From positions 124,001-188,000 of the forward strand of contig NZ_JAVIFX010000005.1 of NCBI RefSeq assembly GCF_031157255.1: DNA of 64,000 nucleotides, read 5' to 3'. The translations under genes were made by a program, and so were the position numbers. Source of the stretch: Bradyrhizobium sp. LHD-71. Its GTDB lineage: Bacteria; Pseudomonadota; Alphaproteobacteria; Rhizobiales; Xanthobacteraceae. The first letter of the stretch is position 1, and every line of letters starts with the position of its first letter. Of the stretch, positions 52,446 through 61,550 are shown piece after piece. A model generated the notes under the pieces. That model had not been told where the DNA came from, made no database searches, and saw nothing but the letters and a program-made list of their open reading frames with translations.

Positions 52446-53263
52446 CATCGCCCCGTCCAAACCGGCGCGCGCTTCTCGTTGAAGGCGCGAAATCCCTCGC
52501 GCGCATCCTCGGTTTGAGCCATCTGCGGCAGCACGCGCTGCGCATACTCGAGGCACACGCCTAGCGGCAGCGCGTCCATCGTCGCGAGCGCGCGCCGTCC
52601 GATCCGGATCGCGGTCGGCGAGCTTGCCGCGATCGACGCAACGAGCTGCTCCACTTTCTCGTCGAGCTTCTCGGCGGAGACAACGTGATTGACGACGCCG
52701 TGCGCCAGCGCTTCCGCGGCCGTAATCGGCTCACCCGTCACACAAATCTCCAGAACCTTGCGCCGTGAGATGGTTCGCAGCAGCCATGGCAAGATCATCA
52801 TCGGGAACAACCCGATCCGCGACTCCGGCGTGCCGAACCTCGCATTGTCGACGGCCACAGCGAAATCGCATGCGCAGACAAGGCCAAAGCCACCGGCCAG
52901 CGCGTGCCCGTTGACGCGTGCAATCACTGGAACCGGGCAATCGACGATGGCGCGAAAGAGTTCGACGACCGGATTGTCCACCTCTGCAGGATCGACACGA
53001 AACGGATCGCCCTTCGCGTCCGGCTTGAGGTCGCCGCCGGCGCAGAACGTTCGACCGGCTCCGGTGATGACGACCGCTCGAACGCCGTCCTCGATGCGAG
53101 CGCTGGCAACGCTCTCGCGCAGACCGCGCAACACCGATTCGTTCAGCGCATTGCGCCGTTGCTCGCGGTCAATCGTAAGCCACATCGCGGCGCCGCGATG
53201 CTCCTGGTGTACCTCCTGCACGGCCGACCTCCCATATTGAGTCGGATTCATTTTGAGCCACAT
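52445..53263 (-). CDS. Enoyl-CoA hydratase/isomerase
   Basis: The 272-residue crotonase has AGRTFCAGGDL (oxyanion-hole loop), NGHALAGGFGLVCACDFAVA, and the active-site region FGTPESRIGLFPMMILPWLL, where one Glu of the usual Glu pair is seen. It hydrates or isomerises an enoyl-CoA; AtuE- or LiuC-like glutaconyl-CoA hydration is the contextual guess. It is the first gene of the minus-strand set ending at 47739. The start is uncertain: ATG at 53263 or 53251, neither with a strong ribosome-binding site. Confidence 0.88.
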   Translation of the reverse strand: MWLKMNPTQYGRSAVQEVHQEHRGAAMWLTIDREQRRNALNESVLRGLRESVASARIEDGVRAVVITGAGRTFCAGGDLKPDAKGDPFRVDPAEVDNPVVELFRAIVDCPVPVIARVNGHALAGGFGLVCACDFAVAVDNARFGTPESRIGLFPMMILPWLLRTISRRKVLEICVTGEPITAAEALAHGVVNHVVSAEKLDEKVEQLVASIAASSPTAIRIGRRALATMDALPLGVCLEYAQRVLPQMAQTEDAREGFRAFNEKRAPVWTGR

Positions 53264-53289
53264 TAGCCAGCACAGAGCAAAATGACAAT

Positions 53290-53487
53290 CACCTTGCCGC
53301 TGCCGGCCACCGTGCCAGCAGCTCCCTCCTGCTCAATTCCGTCAGGCGTTTCACTCGATGCGACCGTGAGCTAGCGATGCTCGCCCAACGGCACGTCATG
53401 TTTCACGATGAGGCCAAGGGTTTTTGTGTAGAATTCCAGCGCCTTGGACTAGTCGTCGACAAAGACGGTCGTGACATAGATTCTCAT
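53290..53487 (-). pseudogene. Glyoxalase/VOC-family gene with two nonsense stops
   Basis: Starting at the ATG at 53487 the frame reads MRIYVTTVFVDD, stop, SKALEFYTKTLGLIVKHDVPLGEHR, stop, LTVASSETPDG. This is a vicinal-oxygen-chelate (glyoxalase-like) protein with TAG where the family has Gln (53449-53451) and Trp (53371-53373). Similarity ends near 53290, well short of the family's ~130 residues. Together with the ArsR remnant upstream it represents a decayed ArsR-VOC operon. Confidence 0.75.
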
Positions 53488-53792
53488 GGGATTTTTTCCT
53501 TCCTGAAGATGTCTATGAAGCCAGATGGTCGCCGCTTGTCGCAGCGCTTTGAAATCGAGAGAGTGGATTTTGGTCCGGCCCGACCAAGAACGTGAACCAG
53601 TCCGGCCTTCTCCAACATGTCGACATGTTGGGTGATCGTCTGCCGGGAGATAGCTTTGTCGCCCTCCGCGACTGACACGGCACAAATCTGGAATAGCGAC
53701 TGGTTCGGCTGCTCACGCAGCCGGATCTATGATCCTGCGACGGATAGGTCGGCCAATGCCTTGAAAACGCGGTCAAGCTGTTCAGCATTCAT
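53488..53792 (-). pseudogene. ArsR-family regulator, nonsense and frameshift
   Basis: From the ATG at 53792 the frame gives MNAEQLDRVFKALADLSVAGS, then a TAG stop, then IRLREQPNQSLFQICAVSVAEGDKAISRQTITQHVDMLEKAGLVHV, the ArsR winged helix. The C-terminal part GRTKIHSLDFKALRQAATIWL continues in another frame, so there is also a frameshift near 53590. Relatives precede a VOC gene in the same way. Inactive. Confidence 0.75.
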
Positions 53793-53924
53793 CCCGCACA
53801 ATGATTTATTGCATGTCAGTGTGCTCGGCATCTGTCGCGGAAATCCTATAGACCGTCCCGAAACTCTTTCTCCGTTTCATGATTTCCGCGCATTGTGCGC
53901 GAGAAGGCTGATCAGATTACCAGC

Positions 53925-54371
53925 CTACCCTTCAATTTTGCCCTCCAGAATGATCCGGGCGTCGCCACGCCATGCGCGCATCTTGAAGAATGCCCGCCTT
54001 TCTGCGTCGTAGCCTCGGAACACGTAGAAGGTGGCATCATCCTCATCAGCGAACTGCGCTAGAAATTCCAACGGCACGCCGTTGTGGAAACACCAATCGA
54101 CCTCCCCAACCCATATGGGAGGTTCACCCACGGAACGGAAAAGCCCCTCCGTGACCGACGCCAGCCACTTCGTAAGGTCGGCGGGCGCTTCGACCTCGAA
54201 GCGCCTGAAAAGTTCGTCCTCGAAATCCTTGTCCCACGACGATGCCGCGTAGGTGCTCTCCGTGAAATTGTGAAGAGCGGAGGCAAATTGTCCTCGCGGC
54301 GATCTCAGTTCGGCAACGGCCGCACGACCTTTCTCCTGAAATTTCTTTCTCAGTTCCTCTATCCGAGACAA
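53925..54371 (-). CDS. Conserved-looking hypothetical protein
   Basis: A 148-residue soluble protein that I do not recognise. The N-terminal 30 residues are highly charged and probably helical (IEELRKKFQEKGRAAVAELRS). The rest is mixed, with LFRRFEVEAPADLTKW, PPIWVGEVDWCFHNGVPLEFLAQFADEDDATFYVFRGY and a basic/acidic C-terminus. There is no signal peptide or membrane segment. The start is a TTG at 54371 with AGGAGG six nt before it, which supports a real gene despite the rare start codon. It stands alone among pseudogenes, so a role as an orphan immunity or SMI1-like protein is possible but unsupported. Confidence 0.6.
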   Translation of the reverse strand: MSRIEELRKKFQEKGRAAVAELRSPRGQFASALHNFTESTYAASSWDKDFEDELFRRFEVEAPADLTKWLASVTEGLFRSVGEPPIWVGEVDWCFHNGVPLEFLAQFADEDDATFYVFRGYDAERRAFFKMRAWRGDARIILEGKIEG

Positions 54372-54894
54372 TCGCCTCCTCCTTCGCGAAAGTTAGGCAA
54401 GCGGTCCCAAAATGCCTGGTCCGATTCCTGATGGTGGTGGTGCATGGAAGGCTATCACGACGGCACATCGTTCAGGAACCGATCGGTCGCAACTGCTGCT
54501 TCTGCCTGAATCTGTTGACGACTATGTGGGGCGGACAACCCGGTTCGCTTGTGTCGGCGAAGATATTCACGCCAAGATCGCCATCGGTCCCCCAACACCA
54601 ACTGCACGGCTGCCCCAGTCGCGTCGCCTTCAATTTCCACCCGTGATCTATTCCGCGTGCGGCAAGATCGGAGGCCACTTGTTCGGCGCGTGCGCGTGCG
54701 ATCTTGAGGTTCGCCGCGCGTGAGCCGAGGTCATTCCCAAGCCCTCAGACGAGACGAGTGTCCGCGATGTTTCGGCGAATTTGGTGCTTGGAATTTCGCA
54801 CTCGTAAAGGTTTCCGGGACAGCACAGTTGCGCGTTCTTGCAAGCTGCGATTGCATCAAAACGCGCGGGAGGAAAATGAGAGGTCTTGAATCCA
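54372..54894. other. Intergenic with possible decayed coding fragment
   Basis: On the minus strand around 54730-54620 a frame reads AANLKIARARAEQVASDLAARGID, which resembles the peptidoglycan-binding OmpA-like domain (NLxLSxxRAxAVxxxLxxxGI). It is followed by unrelated residues to a stop at 54472, and an in-frame stop lies just before it. If real it is a small remnant. Nothing else is recognised. Confidence 0.3.
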
Positions 54895-55155
54895 ATGTGT
54901 AAACTGGCCTTTGTCGGTGCGGCGTTCATTTTTGCCGCGTTCACTGCTGTTGATGCTCACGCGCTTCCGATCGCTCCTTCAGACCCGGCATCCCAAATCG
55001 ACCAGGTGATTCAGATCCGTCAAGGATGTGGGCTTGGCTGGCACCGAGGCCCTGGTGGCGGCTGCCGCCGAAATACGGCTGCTGGCGGACCTCGCGGCGC
55101 TAATCGATGCTGGTTCGTCCGGACGCAACGGGGCGCGCGTAAGATCTGCCGCTAG
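54895..55155 (+). CDS. Small secreted GCG-motif protein
   Basis: An 86-residue protein with a clear Sec signal peptide (LAFVGAAFIFAAFTAVDAHA, cleavage about residue 22) and a mature part of about 60 residues rich in Gly, Cys and Arg: QGCGLGWHRGPGGGCRRN and a later NRCWF...KICR. The GCGxGWHRGPxGxC pattern is typical of small exported proteins in Bradyrhizobium and relatives whose function is unknown. Four mature Cys residues could form two disulphides. ATG at 54895 (GAGAGG about 12 nt before) is used; a TTG at 54886 is the alternative. Confidence 0.72.
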   Translation: MCKLAFVGAAFIFAAFTAVDAHALPIAPSDPASQIDQVIQIRQGCGLGWHRGPGGGCRRNTAAGGPRGANRCWFVRTQRGARKICR

Positions 55156-55315
55156 GCCACCCTTAACGCGGCTTTGCGCCTCGCATATCCGGAAAACGCA
55201 ACACTGGACAGCTCGTCCTCGAAGAACCGGGCGAGCCAACGCGCAAATTCGAAACGATCGCGACGCAAGAAACCGGGCGATCAAGAGTTGCGCCGCAGCG
55301 CGAGAGAACGACAAC

Positions 55316-56497
55316 ATGATAACTCGGCGTGACTTCCTGCAGGCTACCAGTGGCCTGGCCGGAACTTTCTTCACCGGAATATGGCCGCGCATCGCGAACG
55401 CCGATCCGATCCAGTCCATTCAGAATCTGGTCGATGACTATTGTCGAGAGTCCTTGAACAATTACGGGGCGAATGTTGGCGTCGTCGTCGGCATCGTCAC
55501 GCCGGACAATGCCTCAAACAACGGGCGGATTATCTTCGCGGGTCAGAAAGCGCTCACCGACCCCTACGGGAAGCCCCTGGAGCTCAACGAGCGCACCCCG
55601 TTCGAAATCGGCTCGACCTCAAAGGTCTTCACGTCCGGGATCCATTATATGTTGCACGGCCCTTACGAGGGTACGCTCGGTTCCTGGTTGGGGCGCAGGA
55701 TGACGATGTCGCGAACAGTCGCAAGCATCAGCTTGAAAAATCTTGCCGTCTATCAGACGGGACTGGCGGAGGATAACAGGGGCGGCGTCTATCCACCAAC
55801 AATGATGGAGAGTCTGACGAACCTTTTCGACGTCATGGCGGGGCTCACGCCGCCATTTCGGCAGGGCACCTGCTATTCCTACTCCAACATCGGGTGGGCA
55901 CTTCTCAGCATGGCGACGGTCAAACTCGATAGCACCGACACACAAGAATTCGCCCGCACATACAATGAAAACCTCGTGAAATTCTGTCGCGGCTTTTCCG
56001 CGATCAACACCCAGGTCTTCCATCCCGACTTCAAGCCGCGCTTGCCGATGGGCTACACGCGCAAATTCGCTCCGCTGTCATCGCGCAGCAAGTATCAGCC
56101 GTCCAGAGAGGCAGGATACGGGTCGGGGGGCATTGTCAGCACTGGCGCCGACATGATGCAGTTCTTGCTCTACAACATGGGACTTCTTCCCGGTGGACTG
56201 ACCGATCCCGCCCTTACTTATCAGCAGAAGGAAACCGTTCGGGCTGCTCCCTGTTCTGGTAGAGGACCGGGTCCGATGACAAGTGCCGGCTGGTTCCACG
56301 CCAAAACCGAGACATCTCGAGGAGTGGCCGTCGTGCTCAACAAAAACGGCGGCGTTCCCGGCTTCACATCTTGGATGGGGTTCAGGAGCTGGCGGGGACC
56401 AGGTGCGCCTTCATCTCAAGGCGTGTTTGTGCTCAGCAATAGTCCTGCTAGCACGAGGATCGGGACCAGCGCCATGAAGATTCTCCTAAGCGGTTGA
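55316..56497 (+). CDS. Tat-exported serine hydrolase, beta-lactamase/class C fold
   Basis: The 393-residue protein starts with a twin-arginine signal (ITRRDFLQATSGLAG) and has the class C beta-lactamase/penicillin-binding-protein-like triad: GSTSK (SxxK, near residue 108), YSN (YxN) in YSYSNIGWALLSM, and a C-terminal KNGG (KTG-like). The SxxK Ser would be the acylating nucleophile. Family members include esterases, D-aminopeptidases and AmpC-type lactamases; this one is not assignable further. The frame is open from 55028, but the ATG at 55316, with GAGAGAA before it, begins the signal. No neighbour suggests a pathway. Confidence 0.85.
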   Translation: MITRRDFLQATSGLAGTFFTGIWPRIANADPIQSIQNLVDDYCRESLNNYGANVGVVVGIVTPDNASNNGRIIFAGQKALTDPYGKPLELNERTPFEIGSTSKVFTSGIHYMLHGPYEGTLGSWLGRRMTMSRTVASISLKNLAVYQTGLAEDNRGGVYPPTMMESLTNLFDVMAGLTPPFRQGTCYSYSNIGWALLSMATVKLDSTDTQEFARTYNENLVKFCRGFSAINTQVFHPDFKPRLPMGYTRKFAPLSSRSKYQPSREAGYGSGGIVSTGADMMQFLLYNMGLLPGGLTDPALTYQQKETVRAAPCSGRGPGPMTSAGWFHAKTETSRGVAVVLNKNGGVPGFTSWMGFRSWRGPGAPSSQGVFVLSNSPASTRIGTSAMKILLSG

Positions 56498-56536
56498 GAA
56501 ACGCCGCATCACGAGCGCGCTTTCCATGGCACATTC

Positions 56537-56830
56537 TTGGTGTTCTGCCCGCGACGCTACGACCCTTTGCAATTGCAAAAAACGCACTCCGGCAATTCGG
56601 ATAACGGCTTTTTTTGGTCTCGCCACCGGGTGCTGGCCATCCAGGAGCGAGTATCGAGCGGCGTCACCAATGCGCTAGGCATCACCGGCGATCAGCTTAG
56701 CACAGGCGTTCTCGACGACCTATTGGGCCTGATCGTTCTTATCGTTGGCGTCTGGGCCCTCATCGAGCTTGGCTTCCCGCGTGGTCCAGCCGGGCCGAAC
56801 GCATATGGACCTGATCCGCTGGAAATCTGA
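56537..56830 (+). pseudogene. Partial DUF805-like membrane protein
   Basis: The frame ends with LLGLIVLIVGVWALIELGFPRGPAGPNAYGPDPLE, the last membrane segment and the highly conserved RGxxGPNxYGPDPL tail of DUF805 inner-membrane proteins. Earlier DUF805 segments are not found in this frame: only about one membrane helix and the tail remain, so it is a 5'-truncated or shifted remnant. Function unknown. Confidence 0.5.
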
Positions 56831-57272
56831 CGGAGCTAAGCGCAGACGCCGTGTTCTGGGTGCGTGGATCTCAGACGTCTGCTGCATGCATTCCCTTACC
56901 GCGTCTTCTGCAAATTTTCGATCAAGGCCAATCGCATTCTTCCTATTGTATCGGAACCCAATCAACAGCCATTACTCATGGCTCGTTGCTCAAATCGGCA
57001 CGCCAACGGTTTTGCAGGACGTCGAAGGTTAGTGCTAATCAGCATCCGCAAAGCACTCGCGAGCAGTGCTGATGCGCTGCTCGCACAACTCACCAACATG
57101 GCGCGATGCGGCACATCGCATTCAATGGCTCCGGGCGCGTTCCTCTCCGCCCACCGTGGAACCTGAAGGCAAGCCGCAATTAGGCCGTGCTCAGTCGAAA
57201 ATTGCGTCTCACTCTCGCCCCACTCTCGCAGAAGAAACGAGACTTGGGAGCGCGTGGTTACGGGTGGGCTGC
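56831..57272. other. Intergenic, nothing recognised
   Basis: Several overlapping short frames on both strands show no motif, signal or ribosome-binding site. No clear promoter for the exported-protein gene at 57273 was identified. Confidence 0.4.
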
Positions 57273-58003
57273 ATGGCGAACCGAACATTTCAACTCATGT
57301 TGGCGATGCTCGCGGGCGTCGTGCTGACGGCGACCTCGGGCAGCGCTGCGCCAGCCGCCGACGAATGTCTCGCCAAGCCGAAGGGCCCGGCGCCTGCAGG
57401 CAAGCATTGGTACTATCAAACGAACCGCACAACTCAGCGCAAGTGCTGGTATCTAGCCGACGCACGCGCGAAAATCGTAGAGCCACGCGACCGAAAGCAG
57501 CGGACGCAGCACCTCCCGACGATCGCGGAACAACCATGCAGCAGCCTCCAGTCGCGAACGCGCATGCGGAACTAAATGAGCAGCCGCAGGCGAAGCAACC
57601 GGCGGTGCCTATGCCACAGCCCTTGCCCGAGACACATACACAGTCCAAGCCCGAAACATTGCAGGGTGCGGCTGACGGCACGAATACGCGCAATTGGGCG
57701 CTTGCCTCGCGTTGGCCCGATCAGTCCATTGCGTACTCTTCTGATCGCACAGCGACGGTCGACGATCGCGTGCCGGTTTCACGAGCCGAAGAACCACAGC
57801 CGATACTCGCCGCGAATCCGGTCGCGCCGGTGGAGCGGCCGTCAATCGCCGCCGAGAATTCCTACTACACACCTTTTGGCCAAATCGTAGCTGCCCTCAT
57901 CGTTGTTGTCGTTGTTGGCGGAGTGATCTTCATGTCCTTGGTTTCACGGCGGCGTCACCGGTCATTGGCGACCCTTGAAGATTACCACACAGAGTCCGTT
58001 TAG
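57273..58003 (+). pseudogene. Exported membrane-anchored protein, frameshifted
   Basis: The first part, from the ATG at 57273, is a signal peptide (LMLAMLAGVVLTATSGSAA) followed by ECLAKPKGPAPAGKHWYYQTNRTTQRKCWYLAD, a pattern common in small alphaproteobacterial exported proteins. After about 57480 this frame turns basic and stops at 57575, while the +1-related frame continues with a Pro/Gln-rich stretch, IVAALIVVVVVGGVIFMSLV (a membrane segment) and a short cytoplasmic tail to 58003. The natural protein is thus periplasmic head, Pro-rich linker and C-terminal anchor, and one indel near 57480 breaks it. A sequencing error is possible. Confidence 0.6.
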
Positions 58004-58571
58004 GCCTCATCAGTGGACATGCCAAAAACCTGGCGCCGCGTCAGTTTCGTGCCAGGACCCGTTGGTGCGTCTCTCGCTGCGAGGTGAGCCAGTGATCAGT
58101 TGGCAACATAATGCCCGTCGATCACCATCAAGCCCCTGCGCGTGAAGAGCTGTGCCATTGATCCGTCGGTGGTGACGGAAAGGCACATCCTGCGAGGTTG
58201 AGTCTTCTGCCAATTGCGACGGAAATGATTGGCCACGACCTGCCATGAGCCCGTGTCAAATTCAGTCGGCTCGCTCCCCCTTCAGCGCGTCCGCGCTACC
58301 GTCGGCGTTGAGCCGTATTCGATCGGGCCCTCGTGCCGCGGCGTGGCCGTAGAGTATGGTCTTGCCCGGAAGCGTCCGCGACGCTCACCGGTCCCTTCAA
58401 GCGGAATATTGCTGAGGCGGCACGTCGCGGCGATTTCATCCCAATGCCGCCTGACGTAACTGCTTTCAAGTCCAACATGATAGGGACTGGCTTCTCTCCA
58501 GCGCGGATATCCACCGCCACGAGAATAAAACCCCGTCATGAATTCAGGAATGCGCGCAATCGCTCTCACAA
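58004..58571. other. Intergenic, no supported gene
   Basis: On the minus strand short protein-like pieces occur (for example GSWQVVANHFRRNWQK and MAQLFTRRGLMVIDGHYV around 58240-58100), but each is closed by stops. I do not recognise the family; it is probably decayed coding DNA. Confidence 0.3.
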
Positions 58572-58829
58572 TCAAGGCGTGAAATTTCGTCGGACGTAGC
58601 CACGACGTGTTTTTCGGACGAGCCAAGCCTCGAGTGCCTCGACGGCCTGCACCCGCCCAGCGAACAGATCGAGACGCCGGCGGCCACGCTGGCCGAGACG
58701 CCCCCATTCGCGCACCAATGCGGTATCGCCAAAGAGGGTCGGCTCGATCGTGAGCACGTAGAACCGGGCCATGTTACGCGCCGAGTCGCAGCGTTCGAGC
58801 ACAAGATATTGCACCGTGAGTTTGGACAT
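58572..58829 (-). CDS. WGR-domain protein
   Basis: About 85 residues consisting of a single WGR domain: NMARFYVLTIEPTLFGDTALVREWGRLGQRGRRRLDLF with the name-giving Trp-Gly-Arg, then VQAVEALEAWLVRKTRRGY. The WGR fold occurs in PARPs and in many short alphaproteobacterial proteins, usually near mobile-element genes, and may bind nucleic acid. The ATG at 58829 is used; one at 58844 is also possible. No operon partner is apparent. Confidence 0.82.
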   Translation of the reverse strand: MSKLTVQYLVLERCDSARNMARFYVLTIEPTLFGDTALVREWGRLGQRGRRRLDLFAGRVQAVEALEAWLVRKTRRGYVRRNFTP

Positions 58830-59749
58830 GCGCCAGAATCGCACGCGCCGAATCTACCGTCCAATTAAACTATTGAATCGATCGCGGGCTATCGATTCAG
58901 AATTTTCATACCAGCGATCAAAGCGATTGCGGAGCGTTCAACGACCTATCTCAGGCGATCTTCCGGCTTTGTGCGCTTCTCACCAAGCGCGAAATAGGCG
59001 TCGCCGTGTCGCGCCGGGCTGGCGGCTACGCTGAAGCCCCGCGAGCGAAACCGCAAAGTCCATCCTATGCTACGCTCGGCGGGCGGCTGGTACGAAGGGG
59101 ATGTCGAGTGGGCGGATCGTCGCGATCGCCTTTCCGCATCTCTTCACGGCGTTCGAGCGCCGCTGCGCCGAGCGCACCGTCAAGGATTCGTGACCGGACG
59201 TCCTGGGAGGCGATCCTCGGCGCGGTTCTCCCGCCCGACGAGCGTCTGTTCAGCAGCACGTCGCGGCGAGATCGACGCCCTCACGTACAAGCTCGACCGG
59301 CAGGAGAAGGCGATCGCCGAGTTTCGAGGCGCGATCGCGATTGCGTCGCGTGGGGTAACAGACCAAGGGCGTCACCATTTCGGGCGCAAGCGGAGACGCG
59401 AACACGTGCGGTGGAGCGAAGTCGAGCGGGCGGCGGCCTGCTGTAATCTCCCCGGTTTCGGCGTCGGATGACCCTTGGCCGTCACCCCCTCGGTTTGTGC
59501 TGCGGTCTGAACCGTCCGCGGTCCGCTTCAAGGGCAAGTCGCGAAGCGATCGGCGCCCGCCGTCTCGCGATGAGCAGCCGCGTCCTTCGCAGGCCTGAAG
59601 GCCCGCTCGCCCGCAACCCGCCATGCTCGCGCCCTGGCAGCCGCCGCCCCCTGAAGCGGCCCGCTGGGCCGGTTCTGGTCAACCGCACCCAAGGGAGCGA
59701 CCGCCAAGGGCCCAGCGCTCCAAAGGTGAAACCGAGAAAGGATCTCATC
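58830..59749. other. Long stretch without a supported gene
   Basis: Frames of 60-150 codons occur on both strands but overlap, lack motifs and look like GC-rich shadows. A frame at 59067-59471 has a coiled-coil-like piece (LDRQEKAIAEFRGAIA) but no convincing start or family. The stretch probably contains decayed island DNA and the promoter of the gene at 59750. Confidence 0.35.
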
Positions 59750-60337
59750 ATGACCAAGACCGCCCGCTCCCCTCGCTCCACCGCGCGCGTCATTCCGCTC
59801 CGCCGCGGCGCGACGCTCGAAATGGTCCACCTCGCCTGCCCCGACTCCGCGCAGACGTTGCGCATCTCCGAGAGCTTCGGCCTCGCAGTTCTCGACAGCG
59901 ACGGCATTCGCGACTTGCACGAGCGGCTGATCGTCGAGACCGCCGACGCTCTCAAGGACGGCCTGAGCGACCGCGCGATGGAAATCCACCTTCAGCGCAT
60001 CGTGGGCGCCTACGTCGGATCGGCCCACGGTGCCGGCCAGTTCTACTCCCGCGCGGTCACTGAGGCGCGCGATGCGACCGCCAAGCTTGCCAACGACGCA
60101 CGCGACGAGGACCTCAACCGCCCTGTCGGCGTCGACACCCAGGCGCAGCGCAAGCGCGAGTTCGCGGCCGACATGGGGCTTCAGGCGCACGCTCTCCGCA
60201 TGGCGGCCGAGGGCGCGGTCGCCGCCTATGAGCAGGTTATCGGCGAGGCCTGGAAGCCTTTCGAGCGGCCGGTCGAACACGCCGGTGAAAACGTGTCGAA
60301 GAAGGCCGCCGCGACCCAGTTGGCGGCTTTCGAGTAA
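59750..60337 (+). CDS. Island/plasmid-type conserved hypothetical protein
   Basis: About 195 residues, soluble and mostly helical. A basic N-terminus (RSPRSTARVIPLRRGA) is followed by LHERLIVETADALKDGLSDRAMEIHLQRIVGAYVGSAHGAGQFYSRAV, then RKREFAADMGLQAHALRMAAEGAVAAYEQVIGEAW. I recognise the type only as a gene that accompanies ArdC-like and DUF736 genes on alphaproteobacterial plasmids and integrative elements; no function is known. The ATG at 59750, with AAAGGA about nine nt before it, is preferred to the open frame from 59468. A rho-independent terminator follows. Confidence 0.75.
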   Translation: MTKTARSPRSTARVIPLRRGATLEMVHLACPDSAQTLRISESFGLAVLDSDGIRDLHERLIVETADALKDGLSDRAMEIHLQRIVGAYVGSAHGAGQFYSRAVTEARDATAKLANDARDEDLNRPVGVDTQAQRKREFAADMGLQAHALRMAAEGAVAAYEQVIGEAWKPFERPVEHAGENVSKKAAATQLAAFE

Positions 60338-60382
60338 GCCACACGGCGGGGACTTCGGCCTCGCCTCTCACACGCTCCCGCT

Positions 60383-60412
60383 CAGGGCCGGTCGCGAGAT
60401 CGGCCCTGTTTT
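60383..60412 (+). terminator. Rho-independent terminator
   Basis: An 8-bp stem CAGGGCCG/CGGCCCTG (60383-60390 and 60401-60408) is followed directly by TTTT (60409-60412). It lies 46 nt after the stop of the hypothetical gene and separates it from ardC. Confidence 0.7.
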
Positions 60413-60623
60413 ATGTCGCTGGCTAAGCCACCACGAGAAGCGGCGTTCTGCGTAGCGGCCCCTCCCGATCGGCGGTCCATGCGGCGGATACGACGCACGC
60501 GCAACGGCTGCGCCGTCCTCCGCTGCGCTTCGGCCCGGTCGGGTGCGCGAGCGCGGGATGCCGCCGCCGCGGACCTCGTGAGGGGCCGCGGCAGTCGCGG
60601 CCTCCGAAACGGAGGTCATCGAA

Positions 60624-61550
60624 ATGAGCAGGAAGGAAGAAAAACCGCGCGCCGACGTCTACGGGCGGATCACCGATCGCATCGTCGCCGACCTGGAGCG
60701 CGGCGTGCGGCCCTGGGTCAGGCCATGGGATGCGGCCAACGCCGCTGGTCGTATCATGCGGCCACTGCGGCACAACGGAATGCCGTACCGAGGCATCAAC
60801 GTCGTACTGCTCTGGTCGGAAGCCGTCGCGCGCGGCTTCGCGTCGTCGACATGGATGACGTTCAAGCAGTCGCGCGAGCTCGGCGGTTACATCCGCAAAG
60901 GTGAGAGCGGAACGATGGTGGTTTATGCCAATAAGGTCACCAAGACCGAGACGGACGACAACGGAGACGACGTCGAGCGGACAGCGGCGTTCCTTCGGGC
61001 CTACACGGTGTTCTGCGTCGATCAAATCGACGGCCTCCCCGAGCTGTACTACAAGTCCACTACTCCGAGAGCCCCGCCGGCGCAGCGCATCGCGCACGCC
61101 GACGCGTTCTTCGCCAGCACCGGTGCGACGATCCGGCACGGCGGCGACAAGGCTTACTTCGCGCCGTCGCTCGATCTCATCCAGATGCCGCCATTCGAGA
61201 GCTTCCGCGACGCCGAGAGCTACGCGGCAACGCTCGCGCACGAGTGCGTGCACTGGACGGCGCCGGCGCACCGAGTCAACCGCGACCTCAGCCGCTACGC
61301 GAAGGACCGCAGCGAACGGGCCCGCGAAGAACTGGTCGCGGAGCTCGGCGCCTGCTTCCTCAGCGCCGACCTCGGGATAGTGCCCGAGCTCGAGCCGCGC
61401 GCCGACCACGCGAGCTACCTGGCTTCGTGGTTGGGAGTGCTGTCCAACGACAAGCGCTTTATCTTTGCTGCGGCGGCGCATGCGCAGCGCGCTGTCACCT
61501 ATTTGCACGGCCTCCAGCCGAAATCGGCTGAAATCGACCAGGCGACATGA
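60624..61550 (+). CDS. ArdC-like antirestriction protein (zincin-like)
   Basis: The 308-residue protein has the ArdC N-terminal single-strand-DNA-binding domain (YGRITDRIVADLERGVRPWVRPWD, MPYRGINVVLLW, TWMTFKQSRELGGYIRKGESGTMVVYA) and a C-terminal zincin-like metallopeptidase domain with LAHECVHW, the HExxH zinc motif at about residues 210-214. ArdC proteins travel on conjugative plasmids and protect incoming DNA from host restriction. CGGAGGT lies seven nt before the ATG. Its presence marks the right part of the window as plasmid- or ICE-derived. Confidence 0.9.
   Translation: MSRKEEKPRADVYGRITDRIVADLERGVRPWVRPWDAANAAGRIMRPLRHNGMPYRGINVVLLWSEAVARGFASSTWMTFKQSRELGGYIRKGESGTMVVYANKVTKTETDDNGDDVERTAAFLRAYTVFCVDQIDGLPELYYKSTTPRAPPAQRIAHADAFFASTGATIRHGGDKAYFAPSLDLIQMPPFESFRDAESYAATLAHECVHWTAPAHRVNRDLSRYAKDRSERAREELVAELGACFLSADLGIVPELEPRADHASYLASWLGVLSNDKRFIFAAAAHAQRAVTYLHGLQPKSAEIDQAT

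Noticed and set aside
54472-54740. OmpA-like domain gene on the minus strand
   Set aside because: Only ~25 residues resemble the domain, a stop precedes it and the continuation is unrelated; kept as a note under the intergenic entry.
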